Assembly (NCBI RefSeq): GCF_012034935.1
Contig: NZ_JAATEN010000004.1
Coordinates: forward strand, 351,552-415,551
Reading direction: 5' to 3'
DNA length: 64,000 nt
Source: Streptomyces zingiberis
GTDB taxonomy: Bacteria > Actinomycetota > Actinomycetes > Streptomycetales > Streptomycetaceae
The notes beneath the pieces are model-generated. The model saw only the letters and a program-made list of their open reading frames with translations. It was not told the DNA's origin and ran no database searches. A program made the translations under genes and the position numbers. Each line of letters begins with the position of its first letter. Within the stretch, counting starts at the first letter, position 1. This document shows, piece after piece, positions 35,308-43,345 of this stretch.

Positions 35308-36600
35308 TCACCCGGCGGGGCCGGCCGGTTCCGTGCGGAAGATCTGCCCGGTGAGCTCCCGGGCGATCACCAGATGGGCGTCGGGCGGCAGTTCCTCCGG
35401 GGCGGTCCCCGGCCAGAAGCACTCGGCGTAGCCCTCGCGGTGGAGATAGTGCGCGGGGGAGTGGGAGACGGCACCGGCCGCGGCGAAGAGTTCGTAGTGG
35501 CGTACGGCGGTGGGGAGCCGGCGGGGCGCGCGAACCTCGGTGATCCGCCCGGGAGGCGCCTTCAGCACGGCCATCGCGGCCGTCCCGGACGGCTCCGGCG
35601 GGACGGGCAGCTCCCCGATCCGGTGGAGGTAGGAACGGATGTGCCACGCGCCGGGGGAGATCCCCAGCGCCAGCTCGACGAGGTCACAGATGCCGTCACC
35701 CGCGGTGCGCGCCCCCACCTCGACCACGGACGGCGGCCCGCCGCGACCGACCTTGATCTCCACATGCGCCATGCCGTGGTCGAGCCCGATCGCCGCACAG
35801 GCGCGCAGGGCGAGATCCCGCACGTCCGCGCGGCCGGAGAAGACGCTGGGCACGCGGTGGCCCAGCTCGGCGAAGTGCGGCCGCGGCCCGAGGGACTTGT
35901 CGGCGACGCCGAGCACCACCCGCCGCCCCAGATGGTTGAGCACCTCCACCGACACCTCGTGCTCCAGCGGGCAGAACTCCTCCACCTGGACCCGGTGGTT
36001 GCGGACGGTGAAGACGGCGCTGTGCTCCTCGATGACCCGCCGGACGGCGGCGTAGGCGGCGGGGACCTCCGCCCGGTCCGAGATCAGCCGCACCCCGAGA
36101 CTCCCGCCGAATCCGGCCGGCTTGACGACACAGGGCAGCCCGAACTCCTCACAGGCGGCGGCCGCCTCGTCCGGGCCGGTGACACGGCGGTGGCGCGGGG
36201 TGGCGACGCCCGCGGCCAGCAGCCGGTCCTTCATCCGGTCCTTGTTGACCGAGGAGTCCTCCACCGCCTCCCGGCTCAGATAGGGCAGGCCCCAGCGCCG
36301 GGCCACGGCCCAGCCGGGCAGCAGTCCCGGATCGAAGAAGGGAACCACCCCGGCCGGGACCATACCCGTCTCCCGCCGGAATTCCTCCGTGGCGCGGACA
36401 GCTGAATCCGGGTCGCTGAAATCGCCGATCAGTACGTGGTCGAAGAATTTCGCCGCCGGCGTGCCGACCCGGCGGGCGATGGTGGCCACCGGGCCGTCGA
36501 ACTCCCGTACCGCCGCCACCAGAGCCCTTTCCCGCATGGCCGTGGCAGCGCCGAACACCAGTAGGTATCCGGCGTTTGCGGAATGCGCTGTCGACGTCAT
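35308..36600 (-). CDS. ATP-grasp carboxylate-amine ligase
   Basis: A 430-residue ATP-grasp enzyme. Substrate-binding N-terminal part about 1-115, then ATP-grasp: KDRMKDRLLAAGVATPRHR, CVVKPAGFGGSLGVRLI (glycine-rich loop), VEEFCPLEHEVSVEVL, MAHVEIKV and VVEVGARTAGDGICDLVELALG carrying metal-binding residues. Members join a carboxylate to an amine through an acyl phosphate, as in dipeptide and amino-acid ligases. It is on the opposite strand to the cluster, convergent with SUMF1-like B (44 bases) and divergent from the FemAB-like gene. A TAGTAT element six bases before the ATG suggests a leaderless message. Confidence 0.87.
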   Translation of the reverse strand: MTSTAHSANAGYLLVFGAATAMRERALVAAVREFDGPVATIARRVGTPAAKFFDHVLIGDFSDPDSAVRATEEFRRETGMVPAGVVPFFDPGLLPGWAVARRWGLPYLSREAVEDSSVNKDRMKDRLLAAGVATPRHRRVTGPDEAAAACEEFGLPCVVKPAGFGGSLGVRLISDRAEVPAAYAAVRRVIEEHSAVFTVRNHRVQVEEFCPLEHEVSVEVLNHLGRRVVLGVADKSLGPRPHFAELGHRVPSVFSGRADVRDLALRACAAIGLDHGMAHVEIKVGRGGPPSVVEVGARTAGDGICDLVELALGISPGAWHIRSYLHRIGELPVPPEPSGTAAMAVLKAPPGRITEVRAPRRLPTAVRHYELFAAAGAVSHSPAHYLHREGYAECFWPGTAPEELPPDAHLVIARELTGQIFRTEPAGPAG

Positions 36601-36606
36601 GGCCGC

Positions 36607-36612
36607 ATACTA
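36607..36612 (-). promoter_or_regulatory. -10-like element (TAGTAT) of the ATP-grasp gene
   Basis: TAGTAT on the minus strand ends six bases before the start codon at 36600, so transcription would begin at or very near the ATG (leaderless). No good -35 is visible. Confidence 0.35.
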
Positions 36613-36650
36613 GGATGCGACCCCGCCGGATTTCCCCCATTCTCCGCCCC

Positions 36651-36728
36651 CTCTTTTTCTTTCTGATTTTCCGCTTTCTCGATTTCCCGATTTCTTGCTT
36701 TCCTGATTTGTTTCCACGCTCCGTGGAA
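36651..36728. promoter_or_regulatory. AT-rich pyrimidine tract and 17-bp palindrome before the FemAB-like operon
   Basis: About 60 bases (36651-36711) are almost entirely C and T on the plus strand, with repeated TTTC and GATTTC units, and far lower GC than anything nearby. Directly after it lies a perfect inverted repeat, TTCCACG / CGTGGAA with a three-base centre (36712-36728), then GGGGAGGAG and ATG 36752. The palindrome is a candidate operator for the cluster. Confidence 0.55.
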
Positions 36729-36751
36729 GCCCGGGGAGGAGCCCGATCGTC

Positions 36752-37984
36752 ATGGCACAGGATTTCTTCACCGACCCGCTCGGCGGTCTCGCCCCGCACC
36801 GGTGGGACGCGCTGGCCGGCGGCCGCTTCTACTCCACCGCCTTCTGGCTGCGGCTGTGCGCCCTGGAGCCGGGCGCGGTCTCCGGCGCGGTCCACACCGA
36901 ACTGCCCGGCGGCGGCCGCGCGGCCGTGCCCGTCGCCGCCACCGACGGGCTGCCCAACCCCCATCTGCGCTGGGACCACCTGCTGGCCGCACGCGGACTG
37001 CCGAGCCCGCCGGCCGGCGGTGTCCTGGTCGGGCAGCGCCGCGGCTACCTCACCCACCTGCTGGCCACACCGGGCGCCGACCGCGTGCAGGCGGCCGGCG
37101 CCCTGCTGGAGGCGGTGCGCTCGCTCACCGGCACCGGGCCGTCCCGCGTCGCCCTGTACCTCACCACACCGGACGTCCTCGCCCTGCGGGAGGCGGGCGT
37201 ACGGAGCGCGCCGGTGGCGATCGCCGTCGACGCCTGGATCGACGTACCCGACGGAGGATGGCCCGCCTGGCTGGAATCGCTCGGTTCACGCCACCGCCTG
37301 CGCAGGGTCCGCCACGAGGCACAGGTGTTCCAGGAGGCCGGCTACCTGATCGAACACCGCACCCTCCGTGAGGTGTACGCCGACGTCGGACGGCTGGCGG
37401 CGGCCACCGAACGCCGCCACGGCATCGCGGCCGACCCCGTGGCCTACACCGAGGCGTTCCGCCGCCACGCCGAACTCGCGGGCGACCGGGCCGAGGTCCT
37501 GCTGTGCCGGACCGGCGACGGGCCGCCGGTGGGCTGCTGCCTCTTCGTCCGCCACGACGGAACCGTCCACCTGCGCGCCGTGGGCTTCGACTACCCCCGG
37601 CTGCGCGGCGCCGCCGAGTACTTCAACCTCGCCTACCACCTCCCCCTCCGGCTGCCCGGGGTGCGCCGGCTGCACGCGGGGATCTCCACGGCCCACGGCA
37701 AGGCGCTGCGCGGGGCGCGGCTGCGGCCGCTGTGGCTGCTCGACCTCTCCGCCCCCAGCCCGCTGGAAGGGCACGACCGGGAGGTCCTCGCCCACAACGC
37801 CGGCTTCCTCGACGCCCTGACCGAGGGGTCCCCGCCGGTGGCCGCCGCTCTGCGGGCCGGTGACTGGACGCCGTTCCTGCCGGGCGGTGGCCCCCGGCGC
37901 GCGCCGGACGGCCCCGAGCTGCCACCGTCCCCTCCGCCCCCGACGGCCGCCGGCCGGCCGGGGCCGAGCCGCGTGGGCGGCTGA
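36752..37984 (+). CDS. FemAB/GNAT-like acyl (aminoacyl) transferase
   Basis: A 410-residue protein of the FemAB-like/GNAT (Acetyltransf_6) group. The diagnostic C-terminal part reads FDYPRLRGAAEYFNLAYHLPLRLPGVRRLHAGISTAHGKALRGARLRPLWLL, matching the FNLxY, G and KxxRG pattern of PF04339-type proteins. Relatives transfer acyl or aminoacyl groups to amines, some in cell-wall or exopolysaccharide assembly. First gene of a tight plus-strand run; its stop is one base from the AMP-ligase ATG. GGGGAGGAG before ATG 36752. Acyl donor is probably the carrier protein downstream (inference). Confidence 0.82.
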   Translation: MAQDFFTDPLGGLAPHRWDALAGGRFYSTAFWLRLCALEPGAVSGAVHTELPGGGRAAVPVAATDGLPNPHLRWDHLLAARGLPSPPAGGVLVGQRRGYLTHLLATPGADRVQAAGALLEAVRSLTGTGPSRVALYLTTPDVLALREAGVRSAPVAIAVDAWIDVPDGGWPAWLESLGSRHRLRRVRHEAQVFQEAGYLIEHRTLREVYADVGRLAAATERRHGIAADPVAYTEAFRRHAELAGDRAEVLLCRTGDGPPVGCCLFVRHDGTVHLRAVGFDYPRLRGAAEYFNLAYHLPLRLPGVRRLHAGISTAHGKALRGARLRPLWLLDLSAPSPLEGHDREVLAHNAGFLDALTEGSPPVAAALRAGDWTPFLPGGGPRRAPDGPELPPSPPPPTAAGRPGPSRVGG

Positions 37985-37985
37985 G

Positions 37986-39548
37986 ATGTTCACGGTGCCC
38001 GCGCTGGTGGACGAGGCGGCGCGGAGGTTCGGGGAGAAGGAGGCGGTCGCCGACGGCGAGGTGGTCCTCGGGTTCGCGGAGCTGCGCACGGCGGCGCTCG
38101 CCGCGGCCGCCAGGCTCCGGGCGGCGGGCGTGGGGCGCGGGGACCGCGTCGGCGTGTGCACGGCCAAGTCCGCCGACCAGGTCGCGGCCATCCTCGGCGT
38201 GCTGTACGCGGACGCCGTGCTCGTCCCCCTGCTGCCGGGGCTGAGAGCGGTGAACATCGCGCACGTGGTGACCGACGCCGGGCTGCGGCTGGCCGTCACC
38301 GACCCGGTACGCGCCGCCGAACTCCGCGAGGCCGCCCCCGGCCTGCCGCTCCTGGACGCCACCGGCTGGGCCCGGCCCCACGGGCCCGACGGGGCGCGCG
38401 CCCGGCCGGAACCGCCGCGCCGCGCGGTGAGCGAGGACCTGGCGGCCGTCATCTACTCCTCCGGATCGACGGGCCGCCCCAAGGGCATCATGGTCACCCA
38501 CCGCAACCTCTGGCACGGCGCGCACATCACCGCCCGCTACCTGGGCACCTCCGCGGACGACCGCATCGGCTGTGTCCTGTCGCTCAACTTCGACTACGGG
38601 CTCAACCAGCTCTGGCAGGCGCTGCTGACCGGAGCACGGCTGTGCCTGCACGAACTGGTCTTCCCGCCGGACCTGTTCACCTTCCTGGCCCGGGAGCGGA
38701 TCACCGTCCTGCCGGTCATGCCCGTGATCGTCAGCCGGATGTTCGATCCACGGCTGCTGCGCCGCGCACCGGACGCGGACCTGTCGGCCGTCCGCTCCGT
38801 CACCAGCTCCGGCGGCCCGGTCCCCGCCGAAATGATCACCCGCCTCACCACGGCGTTCCCCCGCGCCCGCGTCACCTTGATGTACGGGCTGACCGAGGCG
38901 TTCCGCTCCACCTACCTCGAACCGGATCAGCTCACCGCGCGCCCCGGCTCCATCGGGCGGGCGGTTCCCGACGTCGAGATCCTGGTGCTCGACGAGGCGG
39001 GGCGGGAGGTGGCGCCGGGGGAGCGGGGCGAGCTGGTCCACCGCGGCGGATGCGTGGCCAAGGGGTACTGGAACGCGCCCGGGGCCACCGCCGAACGGTT
39101 CCGGGAGCTGCCCCGGTTCCCGGGGGAGCGGGTGGTCTTCAGCGGCGATCTCGTCACCCGCGACGCCGACGGCTACCTGTACTTCGTCGGCCGCCGGGAC
39201 GCCCTGATCAAGACACACGGGTTCCGCGTGAGCCCGACCGAGGTGGAGGAGGCCGCCGCGGGCTTCCCGGGGGTGACGCAGTGCGTGGCACTGGGGGTGG
39301 AGAACCCGGAGGTCGGCGCCGACATCGCGCTCGTCTACACCGCCTCCCGCGCGTTCGGCGAACCGTCCTTCCGCGCCTTCCTGCGGCGGGAGCTGCCCTC
39401 CCACATGGTTCCCCGTCACCTGCTGCGCCAGGACGACCTGCCGGTGACCGGGAACCAGGGCAAGATCGACCGCCGGGCGGTCACCGAAACGGCCCGCCGT
39501 CTGCTCCGTGACGCCCCGGCGGTGCCACCCCGCCCGCGCCACCCCTGA
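37986..39548 (+). CDS. AMP-forming acyl/aminoacyl ligase (exosortase-A-associated ligase type)
   Basis: A 520-residue ANL-superfamily enzyme with all core motifs: A3 YSSGSTGRPKG, A5 MYGLTEAFRST, A7 VFSGDLV, A8 YFVGRRDALIKTHGFRVSPTEVEE and the A10 lysine in GNQGKIDRR. LNFDYGLNQLWQ and TEAFRSTYL are characteristic of the acyl-CoA ligase group otherwise linked to exosortase-A polysaccharide clusters, and close to prolyl-carrier ligases. It should adenylate a carboxylic or amino acid and load it on the carrier protein at 39867. Starts one base after the FemAB-like gene. Confidence 0.88.
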   Translation: MFTVPALVDEAARRFGEKEAVADGEVVLGFAELRTAALAAAARLRAAGVGRGDRVGVCTAKSADQVAAILGVLYADAVLVPLLPGLRAVNIAHVVTDAGLRLAVTDPVRAAELREAAPGLPLLDATGWARPHGPDGARARPEPPRRAVSEDLAAVIYSSGSTGRPKGIMVTHRNLWHGAHITARYLGTSADDRIGCVLSLNFDYGLNQLWQALLTGARLCLHELVFPPDLFTFLARERITVLPVMPVIVSRMFDPRLLRRAPDADLSAVRSVTSSGGPVPAEMITRLTTAFPRARVTLMYGLTEAFRSTYLEPDQLTARPGSIGRAVPDVEILVLDEAGREVAPGERGELVHRGGCVAKGYWNAPGATAERFRELPRFPGERVVFSGDLVTRDADGYLYFVGRRDALIKTHGFRVSPTEVEEAAAGFPGVTQCVALGVENPEVGADIALVYTASRAFGEPSFRAFLRRELPSHMVPRHLLRQDDLPVTGNQGKIDRRAVTETARRLLRDAPAVPPRPRHP

Positions 39549-39866
39549 GTGCCCTCTCGCGGGGACGCCGCGGGACGCACGACGGAAGGCCGCGGGACGA
39601 CCACGGCCGTGGCCCGGGAATCCGCGTCCCCGCCGGTGGGCCGCGCCACCACGCCTCCACCGCGTGGCCGTCCCCGTCCGTGGTCTCCCGGAGGCGGAGG
39701 CACCGCGCCCGTTGCTCTGTTGGGGTGAACCGGCGGCCGTTCGGGGTGCGGCCGGCGGCGGAGTACCTAGCCTCGGTTGAGGTATCCGCCGGGAGCGGCT
39801 TGTGGCGTCAGCCGCTGTCCGCGGGCGCCGATCGTTGCCGGTGGGAACAGTGTCCGGGGGTGCCGC
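39549..39866. other. 318-base gap between ligase and carrier-protein genes
   Basis: No gene seen. The stretch includes a small palindrome CCACGGCCGTGG and an AT-richer element around TACCTAGCCTCGG (39764-39776) that could be a -10 for a separate carrier-P450 transcript. The ligase and carrier genes are therefore not necessarily one message. Confidence 0.35.
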
Positions 39867-40130
39867 GTGACCGGTGGGGGTGTGAAGGGCGGCGAGGCGC
39901 CGCGACTGCTGCGGGACATCCTCGGCGAGTTCCTGCGGTGCCCACCGGAGGGCTGGGCGGCGGTTCCCCTGCCGGACGCGGGCCTGGACTCGATGACCGC
40001 GGTGGAAGTGGTTCTGGCGATCGAAGGCACCTTCGGGGTGCCCTTTCCGGAGGAGGCCCTGGTGCGGGAGACCTTTGCCTCGTACACGGCTCTGGAAGCC
40101 GTGGTGGTGTCGATGGCGGAGCCGTCATGA
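39867..40130 (+). CDS. Acyl/peptidyl carrier protein
   Basis: An 87-residue carrier protein. The phosphopantetheine attachment Ser lies in DAGLDSMTAVEVVLAIEG, followed by the usual GVPFPEE and a final helix (SYTALEAVVVSM). It carries a thioester-bound intermediate, presumably loaded by the AMP ligase. GTG 39867 has GGGGG upstream. Its stop overlaps the start of the next gene (ATGA). Confidence 0.9.
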   Translation: MTGGGVKGGEAPRLLRDILGEFLRCPPEGWAAVPLPDAGLDSMTAVEVVLAIEGTFGVPFPEEALVRETFASYTALEAVVVSMAEPS

Positions 40131-40459
40131 CGGCCCCGGCCCGTCGCGCGCAGGAACCGACGCGGGCGTCACCTGCGGAGTGTTCCGCCGGGCCGGGGAG
40201 CGGCGCCCTGCCGGAGCTGGAGGAACTCGCCGCCCCGCTGCTCGGCGGCCCGGAGCGGATCGCGGCGCTCGCCCGGACCCCCCTCGGCCGGCTGCCGGCG
40301 GGGGATTTCGCGGTACTGGCCTGGCTGGACGACCTCCAGGCATGCCACGGACTGGACGCGGAGACCGAGGCCGGACTGCTCGCCGAGTGGGCGACGCTCT
40401 CCCTCCGGGACGTTCATGCCCTGCTCCGGTCGGCCGCGGAGCGGAAGGGGTTCTCCTGA
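40127..40459 (+). CDS. Carrier-protein-like protein lacking the phosphopantetheine serine
   Basis: A 110-residue protein with no obvious database-type motif. It can be aligned without gaps to the carrier protein just upstream: the segment LPAGDFAVLAWLDDLQACHG falls on the helix II region LDSMTAVEVVLAIEGTFG, and WATLSLRDVHALL on the last helix. At the attachment position Ser is replaced by Asp. The first 25 residues are a disordered leader. It overlaps the carrier gene (ATGA). I infer a degenerate carrier acting as a docking or regulatory subunit; a wholly different fold is possible. Confidence 0.7.
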   Translation: MTAPARRAQEPTRASPAECSAGPGSGALPELEELAAPLLGGPERIAALARTPLGRLPAGDFAVLAWLDDLQACHGLDAETEAGLLAEWATLSLRDVHALLRSAAERKGFS

Positions 40460-40616
40460 CCCGGCCGCCGGCCGCGGTGCCGCGCGGGACGGCCGCCCCG
40501 CGCAGGCCGGGGCACCGGCGGCTCACGGCCCGTCGAGCGTGCCTCGCGGGAAAGGGCTGCTCCCGGCGGGCCGGCCGGCCGTCCTCCGTCATCCGGAATC
40601 CGTGGGGGTGGGATCG

Positions 40617-41756
40617 GTGCTGAACGCCGTCGAGCGGCTGGTGGCCGCGGAGATCGGCCGGGGACTGGAGAGCGGCGTCCAGCTCTCGGTGTCCTGCGGC
40701 GGCCGGAGCGCGGAACTGGCCGCCGGGGAGAACGGGCTCGGGCACCCGATGACGCCCGGAACGGCCGTGCCGTGGACGTGCTCGGCGAAAACACTCGGAG
40801 CCCTGGCGTTCGCCGCCGCCTGGGAGGCCGGCGCGGTGGGCCTGGACACCCCGGTGGCGCGGATCCTGCCCGAGTACGCGGGAGGCGGCCGGGAGCGGGT
40901 GCGCGTCCGCCATCTGCTCACCCACACCACCGGCGTGCCCGACCCCGTCTGGGCCGCGGCGGCCGCCGCGGGCACCGGCCCGGTCACGCCCGGGGAGGCC
41001 GACGCCCTGGTGTGGGCGCTGATCCTCGACGCGCCCGTGCGGGCCCTCCCCGGCGCGGCGATGTCCTACAGCCCGGTGACGAACTGGTTCGTCCTGGACC
41101 GCCTCCTCGCCGAGCTCTACGGCGGTGGACCGGGGGAGAGCCACCGCCGGCTGTGCCGCCGGCTGGGACTGGCCGCGGACCTCGGCCTGCCGGAACTGCC
41201 GCCCCCCTCCCGCGCCGAACCGATCGCGGCACCCGGTCAGGAGACGGGGCTGGCCCGGATGCGGCTGGCGGCGTCACTGCCCCTCCCGGGCCTGGGGGTA
41301 TGGGGTACCACCCGCGAACTGCGCCGGGTGGGCGAGGTACTGCTGACCGGGACCACCGCCGCGGGCGAGGTGCTGCTCAGCCGGGCCGCGCTCGAGGCCC
41401 TGACCACCACCCACTGGCCCGGCACCCGCCACCGGCAGGTCTCCGACACCGATTTCCCCTACGGACTGGGGGTGATGACCCAGCCGCTGCTGTTCGGGCG
41501 GCGCTGCTCCGCCCGCGTCTTCGGCCACGCCGGCGGCAACACCTCCACCCTGCTGATCGACCCCATGTTCGACCTGGTGGCCGCGGTGTACTGGAACGGG
41601 CGGCTGGACGACGTCACCACCTTCGCCCGCCGCTACGCCCTGGTCCGCGCGCTCTACGAGGACCTGGGCCTGGACCGGCTGCCCGTCCCGCCACCCACGA
41701 CCGGCACCCCCGTCCCTGTACCGGCGCAGGTGTCCACGGCGGGGGCGGGCCGGTGA
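40617..41756 (+). CDS. Beta-lactamase-fold hydrolase/transferase with Cys at the nucleophile position
   Basis: A 379-residue protein of the class C beta-lactamase/serine hydrolase family without signal peptide, so intracellular. The SxxK motif reads CSAK: the catalytic Lys58 is present but residue 55, where Ser is expected, is Cys. Other family features remain: RVRVRHLLTHTTGVPD, MSYSPVTNWFVL around the Tyr motif and FGHAGGNTS for the HxG motif. Cytoplasmic members in biosynthesis act as esterases, amidases or transacylases. Start GTG 40617 (GGGGGTGGGATC upstream) is the best of three in-frame GTGs. Overlaps the P450 gene by GTGA. Confidence 0.82.
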   Translation: MLNAVERLVAAEIGRGLESGVQLSVSCGGRSAELAAGENGLGHPMTPGTAVPWTCSAKTLGALAFAAAWEAGAVGLDTPVARILPEYAGGGRERVRVRHLLTHTTGVPDPVWAAAAAAGTGPVTPGEADALVWALILDAPVRALPGAAMSYSPVTNWFVLDRLLAELYGGGPGESHRRLCRRLGLAADLGLPELPPPSRAEPIAAPGQETGLARMRLAASLPLPGLGVWGTTRELRRVGEVLLTGTTAAGEVLLSRAALEALTTTHWPGTRHRQVSDTDFPYGLGVMTQPLLFGRRCSARVFGHAGGNTSTLLIDPMFDLVAAVYWNGRLDDVTTFARRYALVRALYEDLGLDRLPVPPPTTGTPVPVPAQVSTAGAGR

Positions 41757-43156
41757 GCTGCCCGGCCACGTCCGCGGGCGGAGAGCGGTTCCCCGGGCCC
41801 ACCCCCGTGGGCCACCTGCGCCACCTTCCCGGCCTGCTGGGCCTGGGCGGGCCCTACCGGACCCTGCTGGACCTGCACCGCCGCCACGGGCCGGTGTGCG
41901 CCGTGGGCTTCGGGCGCCACCGGTACACCCTGCTCTTCGGCACCGAGGCCAACCGGCTGGTGCTGGCCGATCCGCCCGCCCGCCCCCGCTTCCTCTCCGG
42001 CGAGGTCCTCGGCCTGCTGGTCCCGGTGGTCGGCGCCCGCGCGATGGTCGTCAGCGACGGTGAGGAACACCGCCGCCGCCGGGCGCTGGTCCAGCCGGCG
42101 TTCACCCACCGCCGGGTCCGCGCGCACCTGCCGCTGATGCTGGAGGAGATCCACCGCGTCCTTGCCCGGTGGCGGCCCGGGCAGCGCGTCGACGCCTTCA
42201 CCGAACTGCGGGGCTGCATCCGCCGGATCGCCGTCCGCGCGCTGTTCGGCCCCCGTCTCCAGGCCCACACCGAGTCCATCGGCCGTGACCTGGAGACCGC
42301 CCTGCGCTACGTCAACCGCTCGCCCTTCCTCCGCTGCGACCGCGACCTGCCCGGTTCCGCCTTCCACCGGGCGATGGCCGCCCGCCGCCGCGTCGACGAC
42401 CGCGTACGCGCCGAGATCGCCCACCGGCGTTCCGCGCCCGGGGACGAGGAGGACGTCCTGGACGCCCTGCTCTCGTCAGCCACACCCGCCGGTGACCGCC
42501 TCACCGACGGCGAGGTGCGCGACCAGGTCATCAGCCTGATCGCCTCGGGTTACGACTCCAGCAGCGCCGCGGCCGGCTGGGCGGTCCACGTGCTGGTCAA
42601 CCGCCCGGACCTCTGGGAGCGCCTGGCGGACGAGGTGACCGCCGTCGCCGCCGGCCGGCCGCTGACCGCCTCTCACCTCGACGCCATGCCCTACCTGGAC
42701 TGGACCATCAGCGAGCTGCTGCGCCTGTTCACCCCGGGCGTCCTCACCGGGCGGACGGCACGGGAGGAGATCACCTTCGTGGGGCACCGGATCCCGGCCG
42801 GCACCCGGCTGCTGCACTCCGCCTATGTCACCCACCGCCTTCCACGGGTGTGGGATGAACCGCTGGAGTTCCGCCCCGACCGGTGGAACCCGGCGCGGGC
42901 CGGCCACCGCCCTCCCCACCCGTACGCGTACATCCCCTTCGGCGGCGGGTACCGGCGCTGTGTCGGCGCGGCCTTCGCGGAGCTCGAACTGCGGGCACTG
43001 GTCGCCGAACTGGTCCGCTGCACCGAGCTGGCACCGGTACGCCGCACCGTGCGCCCCACCGGGGTGGCGACCATGTGGCCCCACGGCGGTGTCCCGGTGA
43101 CAGTACGCGCGGTCCGCCCTCCACACCCCGCCCGCGGGACCTCCCGCGCGAGCTGA
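41753..43156 (+). CDS. Cytochrome P450
   Basis: A 467-residue soluble P450. The heme Cys403 is in PFGGGYRRCVGAAFAELELR; ISELLRLF carries ExxR; the I helix is LIASGYDSSSAAAGW, with the acid-Ser pair in place of acid-Thr. GTG start overlaps the stop of the beta-lactamase-fold gene (GTGA). It is longer than most bacterial P450s and resembles the CYP102/CYP4-like branch in its PFGGGxRRCxG form. Likely a tailoring oxidase of the cluster; ferredoxin partners are not encoded nearby. Confidence 0.92.
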   Translation: MSCPATSAGGERFPGPTPVGHLRHLPGLLGLGGPYRTLLDLHRRHGPVCAVGFGRHRYTLLFGTEANRLVLADPPARPRFLSGEVLGLLVPVVGARAMVVSDGEEHRRRRALVQPAFTHRRVRAHLPLMLEEIHRVLARWRPGQRVDAFTELRGCIRRIAVRALFGPRLQAHTESIGRDLETALRYVNRSPFLRCDRDLPGSAFHRAMAARRRVDDRVRAEIAHRRSAPGDEEDVLDALLSSATPAGDRLTDGEVRDQVISLIASGYDSSSAAAGWAVHVLVNRPDLWERLADEVTAVAAGRPLTASHLDAMPYLDWTISELLRLFTPGVLTGRTAREEITFVGHRIPAGTRLLHSAYVTHRLPRVWDEPLEFRPDRWNPARAGHRPPHPYAYIPFGGGYRRCVGAAFAELELRALVAELVRCTELAPVRRTVRPTGVATMWPHGGVPVTVRAVRPPHPARGTSRAS

Positions 43157-43264
43157 CCCGGAGGCCGCCCCGGCGCGGCCCACCGCGACCACGAGGGCCA
43201 CGGCCCGCACCGTTCCGGTCGGCCGCGCGTGACCTGTTCCGCACTCCCCAGGATGTGCTTGAAG

Positions 43265-43287
43265 GTGAAAGGATTCGATCCGTTCAC
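43265..43287. promoter_or_regulatory. 23-bp inverted repeat upstream of the secreted-protein gene
   Basis: GTGAA-A-GGAT (43265-43274) pairs with ATCC-G-TTCAC (43278-43287) around TCG, with a single mismatched pair. No T tract follows. It lies 58 bases before ATG 43346 and 108 bases after the P450 stop. An operator is more likely than a terminator. Confidence 0.6.
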
Positions 43288-43345
43288 ACTTGAGCGAAGA
43301 GACGTGTGACCTCCAACGGTGCCGTCACACGCGGAGAGGATGAAC

